A stretch of DNA of 64,000 nt, taken from contig WBMW01000577.1 of assembly GCA_013396635.1 (NCBI GenBank), positions 1,381,755-1,445,754 on the forward strand, written 5' to 3'. This DNA is from Penelope pileata. Lineage: Eukaryota; Chordata; Aves; Galliformes; Cracidae. A model generated the notes under the pieces. It was not told where the DNA came from and made no database searches. It saw only the letters and a program-made list of their open reading frames with translations. Shown here one piece after another: positions 1 through 10,996 of the stretch (its first letter is position 1; each line of letters begins with the position of its first letter). Made by a program: the position numbers and the translations under genes.

Positions 1-2105
1 ACACCTCCTTTGGACTTTTCTTGAAAAAGAAACTTCTGAATGTCCTGCCAATTGGAACAACCTTTTTAAATTTCTTTGCCATGCTTATTTTGATTTAAAA
101 AGCTATTAGGAAAGCTTTTTTTCCTCTTGCTAGTTTGTATTCCCTTTTGTTTAGTGATTATTTATTATACTTACCTTTGTAATAAAATAAAGCAATTTGT
201 GACATAGTGTATATAAAAGATGTTCACAAAGTGAAGATTTACTGTGTACTCCTCCCCCACAAAGAATATCAGTACGTATTCTAAATGAGCAGTCAAAATT
301 GAATCACAAGCAGCTCTGCACTACAAAGGACAATGATTCAATATAATTATGATTCAATATAATTTTAGATGCCTATTGAATTCTAATGTCTATGTGTCAG
401 TACTCCAGTACTGATGTCTTTTATAAAACAGTTTTCATTATTATATGTTGCTATTAAGACTACTATTAAAAAGGAAGCAAGGATTCCTCAGATACATGTC
501 TGTCTACTTTTTGCACATGAAATGGCATTCATTCTTTCACATATGGTAGGTAGCTTTTCTGATCATTTGCACTATATTGCTATTCAAATATAATAATATG
601 TAATTGCATGTTAATTAGTTCTGACAAGCCATCTACATGTGAATTCTTGACAACTTTCTTCCAGGCACTGTCAGAACACCAGGTCACACACACAGTGCCC
701 CTTGAACCACGTCAGAGGTACAATCTTCCCTAAGAAATAGGAGTGGAAGCATTAATGTAGAAATTACTTTTTTAATCCAGTTAGTCATAGCCACCCACCA
801 CCACTGGCTTTTGTGACTGACACTTTAACCAATGGCCAGAAGGGATTCTGGACCATTAGACACAAGTGTTGAGCAAAAACAACAACGCTTTTAGAACTGC
901 ACTCAAAATGCAAACAGCAATCAATTTTACCTGTGTTCTTTGGGTGTCTTGGGCAATACAGCCAGTTTTTCCTGTGGCTTTGGTTTTCTCTGTCCTCAGG
1001 TCAATAGGAGGATTTTATTGAAGGACAGACATGTTCTGGCTTCTTCCTGAAGAAAGCTTCAGACCTCACATCTATGTGTTAGAAGTAATAGCACTTCTAA
1101 TCAGTTCAAAGAAGATATTTTTAATGATTTGTAAGTTAACTAATTAGTAGAAAAAAAAGTTGGAAACACTTTACTTTTATTTCTTTTATATACATTAAAT
1201 ATTTTGTTCTTTATTCTCTACAGGATCTTCTGAAGTTATTTTTTACCATAAAATAGGCTAAAAATAACTCTGTTTAACTGTGTTGGCTTGTAAATGCTTC
1301 ATGGCAAGGACCGTTTCTTGGTACAATCAATTCATTCTAAGGACCAGTTATCTCTATGGACATAATATAAAGGTGTTGTTTTAAGTACCAGTTGTAACTT
1401 GTCCCATATGCAAAATGACAGGAGGAACTGAAGGTTTCAAACAAATGCCTATGAGAGCTACATTGTGGCTGAAGAATCCAGAGTGCAAGTCAGACAAGAG
1501 ATTTTTGTCTGAAATGTGCCTTTGCTGACCTGCCTTACCTGTTAGATTTTATTGCAGTTTTGTCAGGAAGCAGCTTTCTTCTTTCCTTCTTTCTATTCTT
1601 ATTCAATAGCAGTCTCACTGGAAGAACTCTTGCAGCTACTGTTCCTGGAGTTTAATTTATACCTTTTGAAATAACTACAACTTGTGAAACTCTGTCACTG
1701 GGGGAAATCAGATTGAAATTTTCTCTTGAATAGTTGGATTATTATTGTAACCACTTAAAAGGTGACAGGATCTTCACCTCAGTCATTTTTTTTCGCTAAG
1801 AAGTGTTGAAAATGTCACCCAGTTAAACGCCAGATCAGAGCGTCATTTAAAAACATGTCTCATTAAACACTCAGCTCTTGTTATGACCCTGATGGATTGG
1901 TTGCTACTGAGTTTATGAAAAATGAAATGCATTACTTTTCCAAGAAGCTTTAACTGTGTGTTTTCCATTCTCATTTAGGATGGAAAGTCTGACACTCATT
2001 AAATGGTTAGAATCTGGCCTACTTCTCACATAATTCAAAGACTAGAGAATAAAGAAAACACTAAAAGTATCTTTTCTAACAAGAAGCATTTGTCATGCTT
2101 TGCAG
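1..2105 (+). other. NRP1: NRP1 intron 9 (3' part)
   Basis: No exon-like ORF or known repeat is recognisable in this AT-rich stretch. It ends in the acceptor TGCTTTGCAG just before the b2 exon. A 16-bp perfect tandem duplication lies at 333-364. Confidence 0.8.
333..364. repeat. 16-bp perfect tandem duplication
   Basis: Two adjacent identical copies of ATGATTCAATATAATT occupy 333-348 and 349-364. This looks like a local replication-slippage duplication in intron 9. Confidence 0.85.
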
Positions 2106-2250
2106 ACTTTTGAAGGCAACACAAACTATGATACTCCTGAACTGCGGACTTTTGAACCCATATCGACAAGATTCATCCGTGTCTACCCTGAGAGAGCCAC
2201 ACACGGAGGACTGGGACTGCGAATGGAGCTGCTGGGCTGTGAACTTGAAG
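2106..2250 (+). CDS. NRP1: NRP1 exon 10: C-terminal part of the b2 (F5/8 type C) domain
   Basis: The exon encodes the last third of the second discoidin-like (coagulation factor V/VIII type C) domain. The b1-b2 pair binds heparin and supports binding of basic C-terminal (CendR) peptides of VEGF-A and furin-cleaved semaphorins; the main peptide pocket is in b1. Visible motifs are FEGNTNYDTPELRTF, TRFIRVYPERATHGG and LGLRMELLGCELE. The final Cys is the one that closes the b2 disulfide. The exon starts in phase 0 (ACT codon at 2106) after TTTGCAG and ends in phase 1 (GAA G) before GTAATT. An upstream ATG at 2100 is intronic and is not a start. Reading into the intron stays open for 72 more codons to TGA at 2466-2468. 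Confidence 0.96.
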
Positions 2251-5142
2251 GTAATTGCTCTGCTAGAGATGAATGCACTTTATTATTTTCATATATACGT
2301 TCTGTACTTGGACTACTGCTGAACACTGCTGTTCCCGTGCAGGCAGCACATCGGACTCTTGCTTCCATGACTGCCATTAGTGCTGTTTCTTGGACTAATC
2401 AGTTCCTTCTCTACGGACATTTGAATATGCCCAAGGCACAAATTTTCTTTCTCCCATTCCTTTGTTGAATCACAGTGATATTCTCCACATGGTTTTCTGT
2501 TCCCTCAAGCAAACTTATGATTATACTTTCAAGTATAGAGCTATTAGGAGAAAATAAAGACAGGAACTTATATTTTATGTTACCATGATACAACCCAGGA
2601 AAAGATGTTTTCTGAGAATGCAAAGAGAGAAAATACGCCTCTTGCTCCTTCAAAGTATGTGAAAGTCACACCAGACAGTATGGTGGGCAGTGATTACTTG
2701 TCTGGACAGGGTCTGTGTTCTTCCTTTTTAGGGGTGAGGGAGGTCCTCTTTGTTCCCTACCGTCCTTTAATTTTGCAATAGTATATAAAGAGATGAAAGA
2801 CCAGGAAAAGCAAAGTTTAGACATTTATCCTTGGACTATGACATGAAGTATTATGCTTTGATTTTTGTTATATAAACAATAATTATTTAACATCATAGAT
2901 AGCTACAGATAACACTACATGTATTTCACAGTTCTATCTGGTGGATGAAGGTATGGTGGCATGGCTAATCAATCACAGTGCTATACTGTGATTGACACAA
3001 TACACATATAGTAACAAACTATAGGGGTTTCATATGATATCTCAGAAAGAAGTAGCTGAACAGGCTCCCTAGACAACTGAAACTGACTGCTCTGCCTCCG
3101 TTTCTTTCTCACTATTTCATTCTCAAGGCAGAAGAGTGGGAAGTATTACTGTGAGAACTGCTGAGTTCTGTGTTGTTTTTTAGTGAAGTCCAAATTGAGT
3201 AAGTGTGCTTTTTACTTGGCCCGGAAAGTGGGGAGATTGGAAATGCTTCTTAGTTCCTGCAGGAAGTTCTCATTTCCTGTGGAAATTCTTGGTTCTTGCA
3301 GACTATTGTACTACTTGCTCAGAAAAGAGAAAAGAAAACTCAACACCTGCCCTGTGTAAACTCACAACCTGTGGGTGATGTCCTTCTGCCACGGGGGTCC
3401 TGTAGCCACCTAGACATCAAGAGGTGAGCTCATGGACCACCTTACAAGAACGTGTGGCTCAGTGAGATGGAGGAGCAGGAGGAGACTAACTAGGCAAACT
3501 GCAGCAGCAGGCATCATGTTTCCCTGGGATGCATCTACTTGCAATTATCTTCCTACTCTGGTGCACTTCTGAAGGTTGCTCACCTGCAGGTCACCCATGG
3601 ACAGGCAGGGTCAATTTCCATTCACTCATGGGAGAAACATAATAAGAAAACTTTGTTGTATAACTATATCTTAAGGAGGGAGCTGAATGAAGAGAACTCA
3701 CTTGAGATTTACTGAGGAGGATAGGCATTGAGATGAGAAAAGAAGCATGGAGATAGGCACAGAGAGGAGCAGAAATCAGCTCTCCGTCAATAATGAGCAA
3801 GGGGAAGCTTTGTGTGCTCAGAGCATCCCAGGGGCCTTATATGAAATGATGGCAGAGATGTAGACAAGCTTGAGGCTATACAGGGGCATGAAGATCAAGA
3901 TAAGAAACCTAACTCAATGTAGAAAGCTATAGGGAGCTCTCAGAGGGGTTTTTAAAGAGATATGGGGAACAGACACTCTGCATAATTCCTAACAGGTACA
4001 GAAATGTTTCTTTAACTAGGGCTAGATTATACCTGTAAAGCACAGATTGGGGTCCAGAACAGCCTTGTTTTATTCCAGAATACAGCTTCTTCAGAAATTC
4101 CCGTTCCTACTGACATTTTCAGGCCAAGAATTCAGTGCATAAGATCTTACGTGGCCAGTGGGCTCTGGAGGCAGTAGAAGGGCAAAGAAGAATCCAAGGA
4201 AGAGAAGCATTATTATATAGCTTATAATGACAATACAGCATTGTTAATGAAAATAGCAGTAGTTGAGAACAGACAGAAGCCTGGATCACATTCCCAGACT
4301 GGTTATCTTAAGACAGGGAAATACACTTCCAGCAAAAAAACATAAACTTTAACACAACACCAGGTACCTGAATCCTGATTTTCCAGATGTGATATGTTTT
4401 GCAGACACAGGGATTTATATATATTTTCTGGCACCTTTCACAAATCTCAAGGTCTTAATTGCAGTAACGAAGGTCAGACTTTTGCTGGTTATGCAGCAGC
4501 TACCGGAAAGTGATCACGAGTGAGAAGCAAGCAGGTGGCCAGGAGGAATGACTGACATCATTGATGTCTTATTTATAACTTCAACAAGAACAAAAGAAAC
4601 TCCTTCCAGACCTTCTCATTGAGCACAAAGTAATTCTACATCACACTGCCTTCCTGCCACTGTTACCAGGACTCTGCTCAGACATTTCCTCTCTTACTTG
4701 CGCTATGCAGGGATTTCTTTGGCAATGTGGTAGGTGCTGCAGAACTACCACCTTGAGCATGCACCCCTCCTGCTGCTCTGTACAGGCCCACTCACAGGCA
4801 CTTTGGCCACACAAAAAAATAATGTGTTTTCTACCCTTCCCTAAGACTCCCATTCTGCCCTGCTACCCCTTCACTCCTGATTTGTAGAAAAAAGAAGCGC
4901 TCATCAACCAGTGAACAGACAGTCCAGGGCTTTGCTGCCCAACTCCACTCAGCCTTGAGTTCAGGTACAGCAGAGTGCCTTAGGGCAAGAGGGAGAAATA
5001 CTAACTAACCTGAAAAGTAGAGTTGCTCCTTCCCTAAAAAGAGCATAGGAAGACAGCATATGGTGCTCATCAGAATGTTACTGCCAACTGCATGCTGATT
5101 CTCTAGCACACTTTTTAACTGAACAACTGGATTTTGTTTCAG
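2251..5142 (+). other. NRP1: NRP1 intron 10
   Basis: The donor is GTAATT and the acceptor is TTTTGTTTCAG. The exon 10 frame stays open into the intron to a stop at 2466-2468, and an AATAAA lies at 2553-2558. I see no recognisable transposon or further exon in the rest. Confidence 0.85.
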
Positions 5143-5247
5143 CTCCTACGGCTGTCCCTACTGTTTCTGAAGGCAAACCTGTAGACGAGTGTGATGATGA
5201 CCAGGCGAACTGTCACAGTGGCACAGGTGATGACTACCAACTGACAG
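5143..5247 (+). CDS. NRP1: NRP1 exon 11: b2-MAM linker with glycosaminoglycan-attachment serine
   Basis: The exon encodes the linker between b2 and the MAM domain. It includes the acidic, conserved DECDDDQANCHSGTGDD and ends YQLTG. The Ser in CHSGTGDD corresponds to human Ser612, which carries heparan or chondroitin sulfate (established for human NRP1), and the Ser-Gly plus flanking acidic residues are intact. The N-terminal part (APTAVPTVSEGKP) is Pro/Thr-rich and diverges from the human sequence as I recall it. The exon is phase 1 at both ends, so its 105 bases are a symmetric cassette. The donor GTGCAG (5248) is weak. A second in-phase donor, GTGATG, lies 21 bases upstream at 5227. Confidence 0.94.
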
Positions 5248-7215
5248 GTGCAGAAACCATCCTCATTCCATTGCAGCTTCACTGTAGCTCATATCCATCA
5301 CCAGTAACCAGCTAAACATTTGCACTGATTTAATCACTCAGCATAAATGGACATTGGTATGCAGTTCTTATTGTCAGTGCTGTCAAAACATAGGCATCAG
5401 CCTTTTACATATGACAATCCTTTTGATTGTTTTCTCAGCTATGTAATTTTTGAAGCAAATAATAGTAAGTAGCTGGAACAGAGGGCATTTTTTTCTCAGG
5501 AATTCTGTCTAATCAAATGTCCTAATCAAACTTTCTCTTATGAGGAAAAGAGCTGGACAAACCTATTAAGGCTTATTCTCTGTGGTTGAAGAACTCAAAA
5601 TGAGATATTGTTTAGGCCCAAGAAACATATATTTTTTTACATCGAAAATTTGACGTGGGACTCAGATCTCAGCACCAAATCTTACTCAGACAGAAACAAA
5701 GCAGATTTGTTTCATCAAAGCATACTCACACATGTATCACCAAAAAGATTTCCGTGAGTTCCCCCAGCAGCACTGCATTATAGTTGCTGAGGGGCTGACC
5801 TTCTCCAAGCTGCCATCACTAAAAGAAAAATAGGACATGAGATAGTCGGCCTCTGGAAGGGAGGAAGCTTCTTAAATTTCCTATTTTCTCACTTCTGCAC
5901 AGAACCATTGTCGTTCTGAGGCAGCTGACACTGCACCACTATGTTTTGATCTCTTCATGGAGATTGCTTGCTCCACAAAGCTATGGGCCTGTTTCTGTCG
6001 TAGATCCATACTTCTGTAGCAACTGAGCTTAGTTTTGGACATAGCAACACAGGTTATTTCATCACTGCTCCCTGGTGCGCTTCTCTAATAAATGTTTATT
6101 GCTTCTTATATCCATGACATAAAATAGCACTAAAACCTGGCAATAGCTGTCCAGGAGGACTTTGGGAAACCTTAGGTAAGAGAGAGATTGGCTTTTTGGA
6201 AGCAGCCAAGTAGAACATCTGACAGCAGATACAAATGAAAGTGCAGTTTCAGCATTAAACCCTTTCTGAGCTTTGCCAATGTCTCCTGTAAAAGTATGTT
6301 GCAAATCAAAAATTGAAAAACAATTCTTGAACAGAAAAGACACTGCACAGTCACTGTCACTGCTTTTCAAGTCAGTGTTCCAGATGAATCTTATTCTTTA
6401 TGAAAAGAGCCATGCAGAAAGTCTAATAAAACGGTCTACATTGTGTTAAGGCAGCTCAGAAAGCTTTCAGTATCAATAAACATTGTAATTTTGTAATTTT
6501 TCTGAAAGCAAAGAGCCAGGTCAGAAAACCCTGGGGCTTCCTACAAAGCCCTACACTGAAGGCTGGCTTGCAAGACCCAATAGGGAGAGACATATTTCAC
6601 ATAGACAGAGGCTGTGTGGGAGCATGGAGACAGATCTGTGCAAGAACCTTCTTGTTCACTTGCTAATAGTCTCTGTACTTCAAGCAGTTCAGGACTGCAT
6701 CCCACATGTCCCTCAGGGAAAGGTTATTGAGCAGAAGAAACTCCCTCTGGCAATTTTTGCAGGCTGTGCTTAGGGAACAGTTAATAATCGCTAAGACAGG
6801 GGAGCAGCCATCAGCCTTCCTGAGCACCAGCTTTTCTGGGAACTGAACCTATTTCACTACTAAAATTGAAAATTACTACATTGCCCTTTTACAAAGTGCA
6901 GACACTTTAGTATAATTTACCACACCACCTAGAAACCTTGGCCAGTGCATGCTCAATTGTTCTGGACACAGTAATGTTATGTTTTACGTTTGATGTTACA
7001 TATAACACGAAAGCACACAAAAGTGATTTTACCAATAATTTCTTTGCAAACATTCTTTTCTTCCTCCAAAACTCATAGAAGGAAAGTACGTAAATCTTGT
7101 GGCCCATTAAGGATGGCAGAGCAAGGCATCAGTGCCGTCCCCTCATTCCTCCACTCCCCATGCGAGTGCGGTGCGTGCATTCTCATGGGTACGGCTGCTT
7201 GAGTCGTTTCCCTGA

Positions 7216-7241
7216 TGGTACTCGCACATATGTGAGTACCA
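7216..7241. repeat. 26-bp near-perfect palindrome
   Basis: TGGTACTCGCACAT is followed directly by ATGTGAGTACCA. The arms are reverse complements apart from an extra CG in the left arm, and the centre is CATATG. The surroundings (about 7100-7270) are GC- and CpG-richer than the rest of the intron. Confidence 0.8.
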
Positions 7242-8026
7242 CAATGAAGCCTCCCTTGCAATTAGCTATAATTGTGCTGTAGGCCAGATTCCTTCTTGCT
7301 CTATTTGGACCCCATACAGAGCTACTCTATTTGCGTGGCTTATAGCATTTCCCATCAGATCATTCTCACAAACATAAAGCTGATAAAGCTTGGGCATTCA
7401 TTCTCATTGAAAGTCATCATAGTCATCCTTTCTATAACGCTTTAAGCACTTGCTTGCTGGAGAAGAGAAAAGCCATTGAATCAGCACCCCACTGCGCATT
7501 TATAATTGCGCTAATTTACTTTTTGTTTCCTTTATCAATGTGAGGCTTACCTTAAGAAAAGTCAAGTGTTTTTAAAATATCAATTAGTGAGCTTAGGGAG
7601 AGGGCCATGACCTCTGCTTCATAGGTCATCTGCTTGAAGAAGACAAAGAGAAACTTCTTAATTCCTCCTGCTCTTTGAGAGAGAAGTGAAACCTTCCTTA
7701 CAGAATAGCCAAAAGCTGGGCAACTCCCATGCAGCTCTCCTGTGAGCTGGTCTCACAAAATGGCCATGAAGCAACGCAGTGAGGACCCAGAATGGCAGGG
7801 GCTGGAGGGCCTCAGGTCTCTGACATGGCGAGCACGTGATGGCTGAATGCAGAGATTGGTGAGTGTCAGGGGGAGCTAGCAAGATCAGTCACTGACATCC
7901 CATGTGATTTTGACAAATCACTGTCTATAAAGTAAGGACAACCATAGGGACATGATGAGGATTGATTAGTTGGTGTTTGCAAGGACTCAAAACACAGAAA
8001 GCTTTGTTTAATTATGAGTTCTATTT

Positions 8027-8063
8027 TTCTTTTTTCTTTTTTTCTTTCTTTTTTTTTTTTTGA
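8027..8063. repeat. T-rich / (TTTTTC)-like simple repeat
   Basis: This is an almost pure pyrimidine tract, mostly T with scattered C, ending in a 13-T run. It lies about 170 bases upstream of the exon 12 acceptor. Confidence 0.85.
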
Positions 8064-8231
8064 TAAAGGAAACCAGATCTTTAATGTCGTATTTTCATGC
8101 TTAACATACTCAGTTGCCTACATGTCTAATAAAGATAGTCATATTTCAAATTTATGTATAGGATATTCCTAATGATTACTGTGTCCTTTGTTGTGTCTCA
8201 TGTATCATAATATGCATAATTTCTTTTCCAG

Positions 8232-8291
8232 GTGGTACAACAGTGCTGAATACAGAAAAGCCAACAGTAATAGACAATACATTACAACCAG
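8232..8291 (+). CDS. NRP1: NRP1 exon 12: 20-residue linker before the MAM domain
   Basis: This short linker exon encodes GGTTVLNTEKPTVIDNTLQP, matching the human GGTTVLATEKPTVIDSTIQS segment as recalled. It is phase 1 at both ends (60 bp, symmetric). The acceptor is TTTTCCAG and the donor is GTAAAA. In human NRP1, readthrough past this exon produces the 644-residue soluble s12 form ending in GIK. Here readthrough gives ten codons (GKKGFFLLKT) and then TAA at 8320-8322, with AATAAA at 8322-8327. Confidence 0.94.
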
Positions 8292-8321
8292 GTAAAAAAG
8301 GTTTTTTCTTATTAAAAACAT

Positions 8322-8327
8322 AATAAA
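8322..8327 (+). promoter_or_regulatory. NRP1: Candidate intronic polyadenylation signal for soluble NRP1
   Basis: AATAAA lies 31 bases inside intron 12. Its first base is the last base of the in-frame TAA reached by reading through the exon 12 donor. The position parallels the human s12NRP1 truncation site. Use of the signal is inferred, not shown. Confidence 0.55.
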
Positions 8328-10216
8328 TTCCATACCTAAATTTCATGCCAGAGACAAAATAATGAATTGCAGCACTTCCTGACTCCCCAGTCCCTAAAAG
8401 TCTCTGAAGTAAAGAAGCATCTGGTCTCTCAGTTCTGTACAGTAAATATTTTATTCCTTTCATCCACATGTAGACAAAGCAGAGAACAAGATTTCCTTCT
8501 GCACTGGCAAATGCCAAATGCAGATGAAATTAAACTAACTTAATCACACAGTGTTCTCGGTTAAAATGGCATGTTAGTGACACAGTGTTTGCAAACTCCA
8601 GGAAAACAAAAACAGAGCCACACAGGCACATTCACTCTCTATATCCGTGGTTTTACAAAACTTTGACAAGTAAAGTTTGCCAGTTTTCTCCACCAGGGAG
8701 CTGGCAGTTTTACAATATCGTTTTCTAGCAAGTTTTCTCAAAATTAGGTTACATAAACTACCACTATGAACTTGAAAAGAGAGAAACAAGTTGTCACTGG
8801 CAGCAGGTCCTTTTTACTTAATCAATACAATAACTACCAGCTTTCAAAATCCTTACTTTGTTGCTTCCAGAGCTTTCATAGCGTTTTTTAATATCCTGTA
8901 CAATTTACTGGGAGTGGGGGACAGGATAGATTTGGGCAGAAAATCTGGAGTACAAAAACTGGGAACACCGGTTTAAAAGGCTGTGCTTTAGTGATTGCAG
9001 AGTGGTAAAGAGGTCAGTGTTCGGCTACTCCCATTTCCTCCAGTGAAGTATGGCCAGGCACAGTCTTGCAAGTGATTTATAACAGGGTGGGTAAGTGTTT
9101 ATCATTGTTTCCTCAACTATGTGACACAAGCTGCTTTTGCTTCAATTAAAAGCAAAGTAGTAATAACGCAAAAGTTTCCTACAGAACACCAATGGTGTCA
9201 GTCTGATAAAAATATGGAGCTGACTTCTCTCTGACATTGTTCCCACTCTCAGCCTCTGCATTCCGATATTGCGGAGGCAAATGCTTTTACTCTCCCTAAA
9301 ATTTGTCTCCAGGGCCATAAACTTTGCTTTGTCAGCATATACTATTTCTAGCTTTGCCTTCTGCATGAGCTAAATTGGGGTGGATTGAGGGGTTGGACTG
9401 GAGCCTTCATAGGACACTTCTCCATGCTGCTCTCCCACAGCCAGCATTGCTGAGGGGTTGAGGGGCGGCTGGTGACCTCACCATTTGGGGGTTGTGAAGG
9501 CAGAAAGGATATTGCAGAGGATGTAGAGTAAAACATTTGGATTTTTCTGTCTGAAATGATCTTTTTGACTTCTATTCGGCTGAAATGAGGGATGATTTTA
9601 CAGTTCCTTTAACTGTCTTCTTGCATTTAAACAAACACTAATTGCAAATTAAATTCCTACAGTGCCTCTGTGCTATGCAGTTTCCCTCACTCCTCCCCAG
9701 TGCCAGTTGCAGCTCCAGGTTGTGTTTAATCCCTCTGGCTTGGGTGGGACTTTTTCTGCCAGAGATGAAGATATCCTCATTTTTTCTCCTTACTTCCCTC
9801 CTGCACCACCTTCACTTACTCCACAATGAGCCAAGTTTTTTCTCTACTGAAGAAATTTACGAGGTTCCCTTCAGAGCATGCCAATGCCATTTCCCTGCAT
9901 TGTGCTGCTAGGAGCTGTTTCCTTCCGAGGAATAAGAGACAAGCTCACATCCCAAACTCCAGGCTCCCACATGGCAGCACATTACAAAGACCATAGAAAG
10001 AGATCAGTCAGATGCTAATAAATAAGGTTTCAAGAATCTGCTGTTTAAGACATAAAGGTTTCCAGCTGCTTCATAATCCCTCACTGAAAACCAGCCAGAA
10101 AGCTCCCAAAAAGGGGCAGCCAGAAATTTCCTTCAGCCTGGGGAAAGCCCTCCTGGCACAGAGGTGATGTGAGCATCTCCTGCTGCAGGAGGGGCACAGC
10201 TGGGCCTACTGGGCAC

Positions 10217-10236
10217 AAGGAAGCTCAAGGAAGCTC
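10217..10236. repeat. 10-bp perfect tandem duplication
   Basis: AAGGAAGCTC occurs twice without a gap, at 10217-10226 and 10227-10236. Confidence 0.8.
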
Positions 10237-10978
10237 ACGGAAGGCCGTGCAGCAGGCAGGGAGAGGCTGCTATGGCAGCCACAAATAGCAGAGCTTAAAC
10301 TGGCCTTGGAGCCACAGAGCTTCTCTGGGCCCCCCAAGGCCTAGCCGGCCTAGTGTCAGGGTGTCAGCGATCTCCAGCTCTTCCAGCTATTCTCAGACTG
10401 AATAAGGTATCTATTTAACACACAAAGGGCTGAGCCTTCAGCTTCAGTTGTAATTCCCCCTAAGGTTTTCCTTAAGATACTCAGATACTGCTACACCCTG
10501 GTGACTTCCAAGCCCAAGAGCTCTTCCAGATCAGCTGCAGGGTGCAGGCTCCTGTGGGTAACCCTGCATGAGTTACACATGTCCCTGGTGGCCACAGCAT
10601 CTCATGCCACAGTGATGTGGGGCATGTTTGCCAGCTCTCCCAACACCAGCACATCCCAAGGCACGGGTACTTTTGCAATACATGCTTATGCCCTGTATTG
10701 CTGTGTATTGCTGTCCTCCTGCCTGTATTCAAGCCTGCAAACACCCCTAATCATGTTATCCCAGCCTAACACACTTGTGTATGTCAAAGTCTGAGATTAT
10801 CCTATTCCCGCCAGCTTTCATACACTACGGAAACAGTTAAGTGCAAATAGCTGGAAAGCCTCCACGTATAAACAAGCTTTCCATCAAAGAGACTTTTACA
10901 GTTCATTTCAAGACTGAATAGTGAGAAAACAAAAAAGAATCTTTATTTCCAACTGCTAAAATGTTTAAGGCTTTGGAT

Positions 10979-10996
10979 TTTTTTTTTTTTTTTTTT
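10979..10996. repeat. Poly-T run followed by AG
   Basis: An unbroken run of T is followed by AGGGG. It mimics a splice acceptor (see the rejected pseudoexon at 10999-11057). It could also be the reversed tail of an old retroposed sequence, but I see no recognisable body. Confidence 0.8.

Larger units (their letters stand above)
5248..8231 (+). other. NRP1: NRP1 intron 11
   Basis: No coding exon or transposon is recognised. The intron holds a near-palindrome at 7216-7241 and a long T/TC tract at about 8027-8063, and ends in CTTTTCCAG. Readthrough from exon 11 would add 21 codons before TAA at 5313-5315, with no AATAAA close by. Confidence 0.8.
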
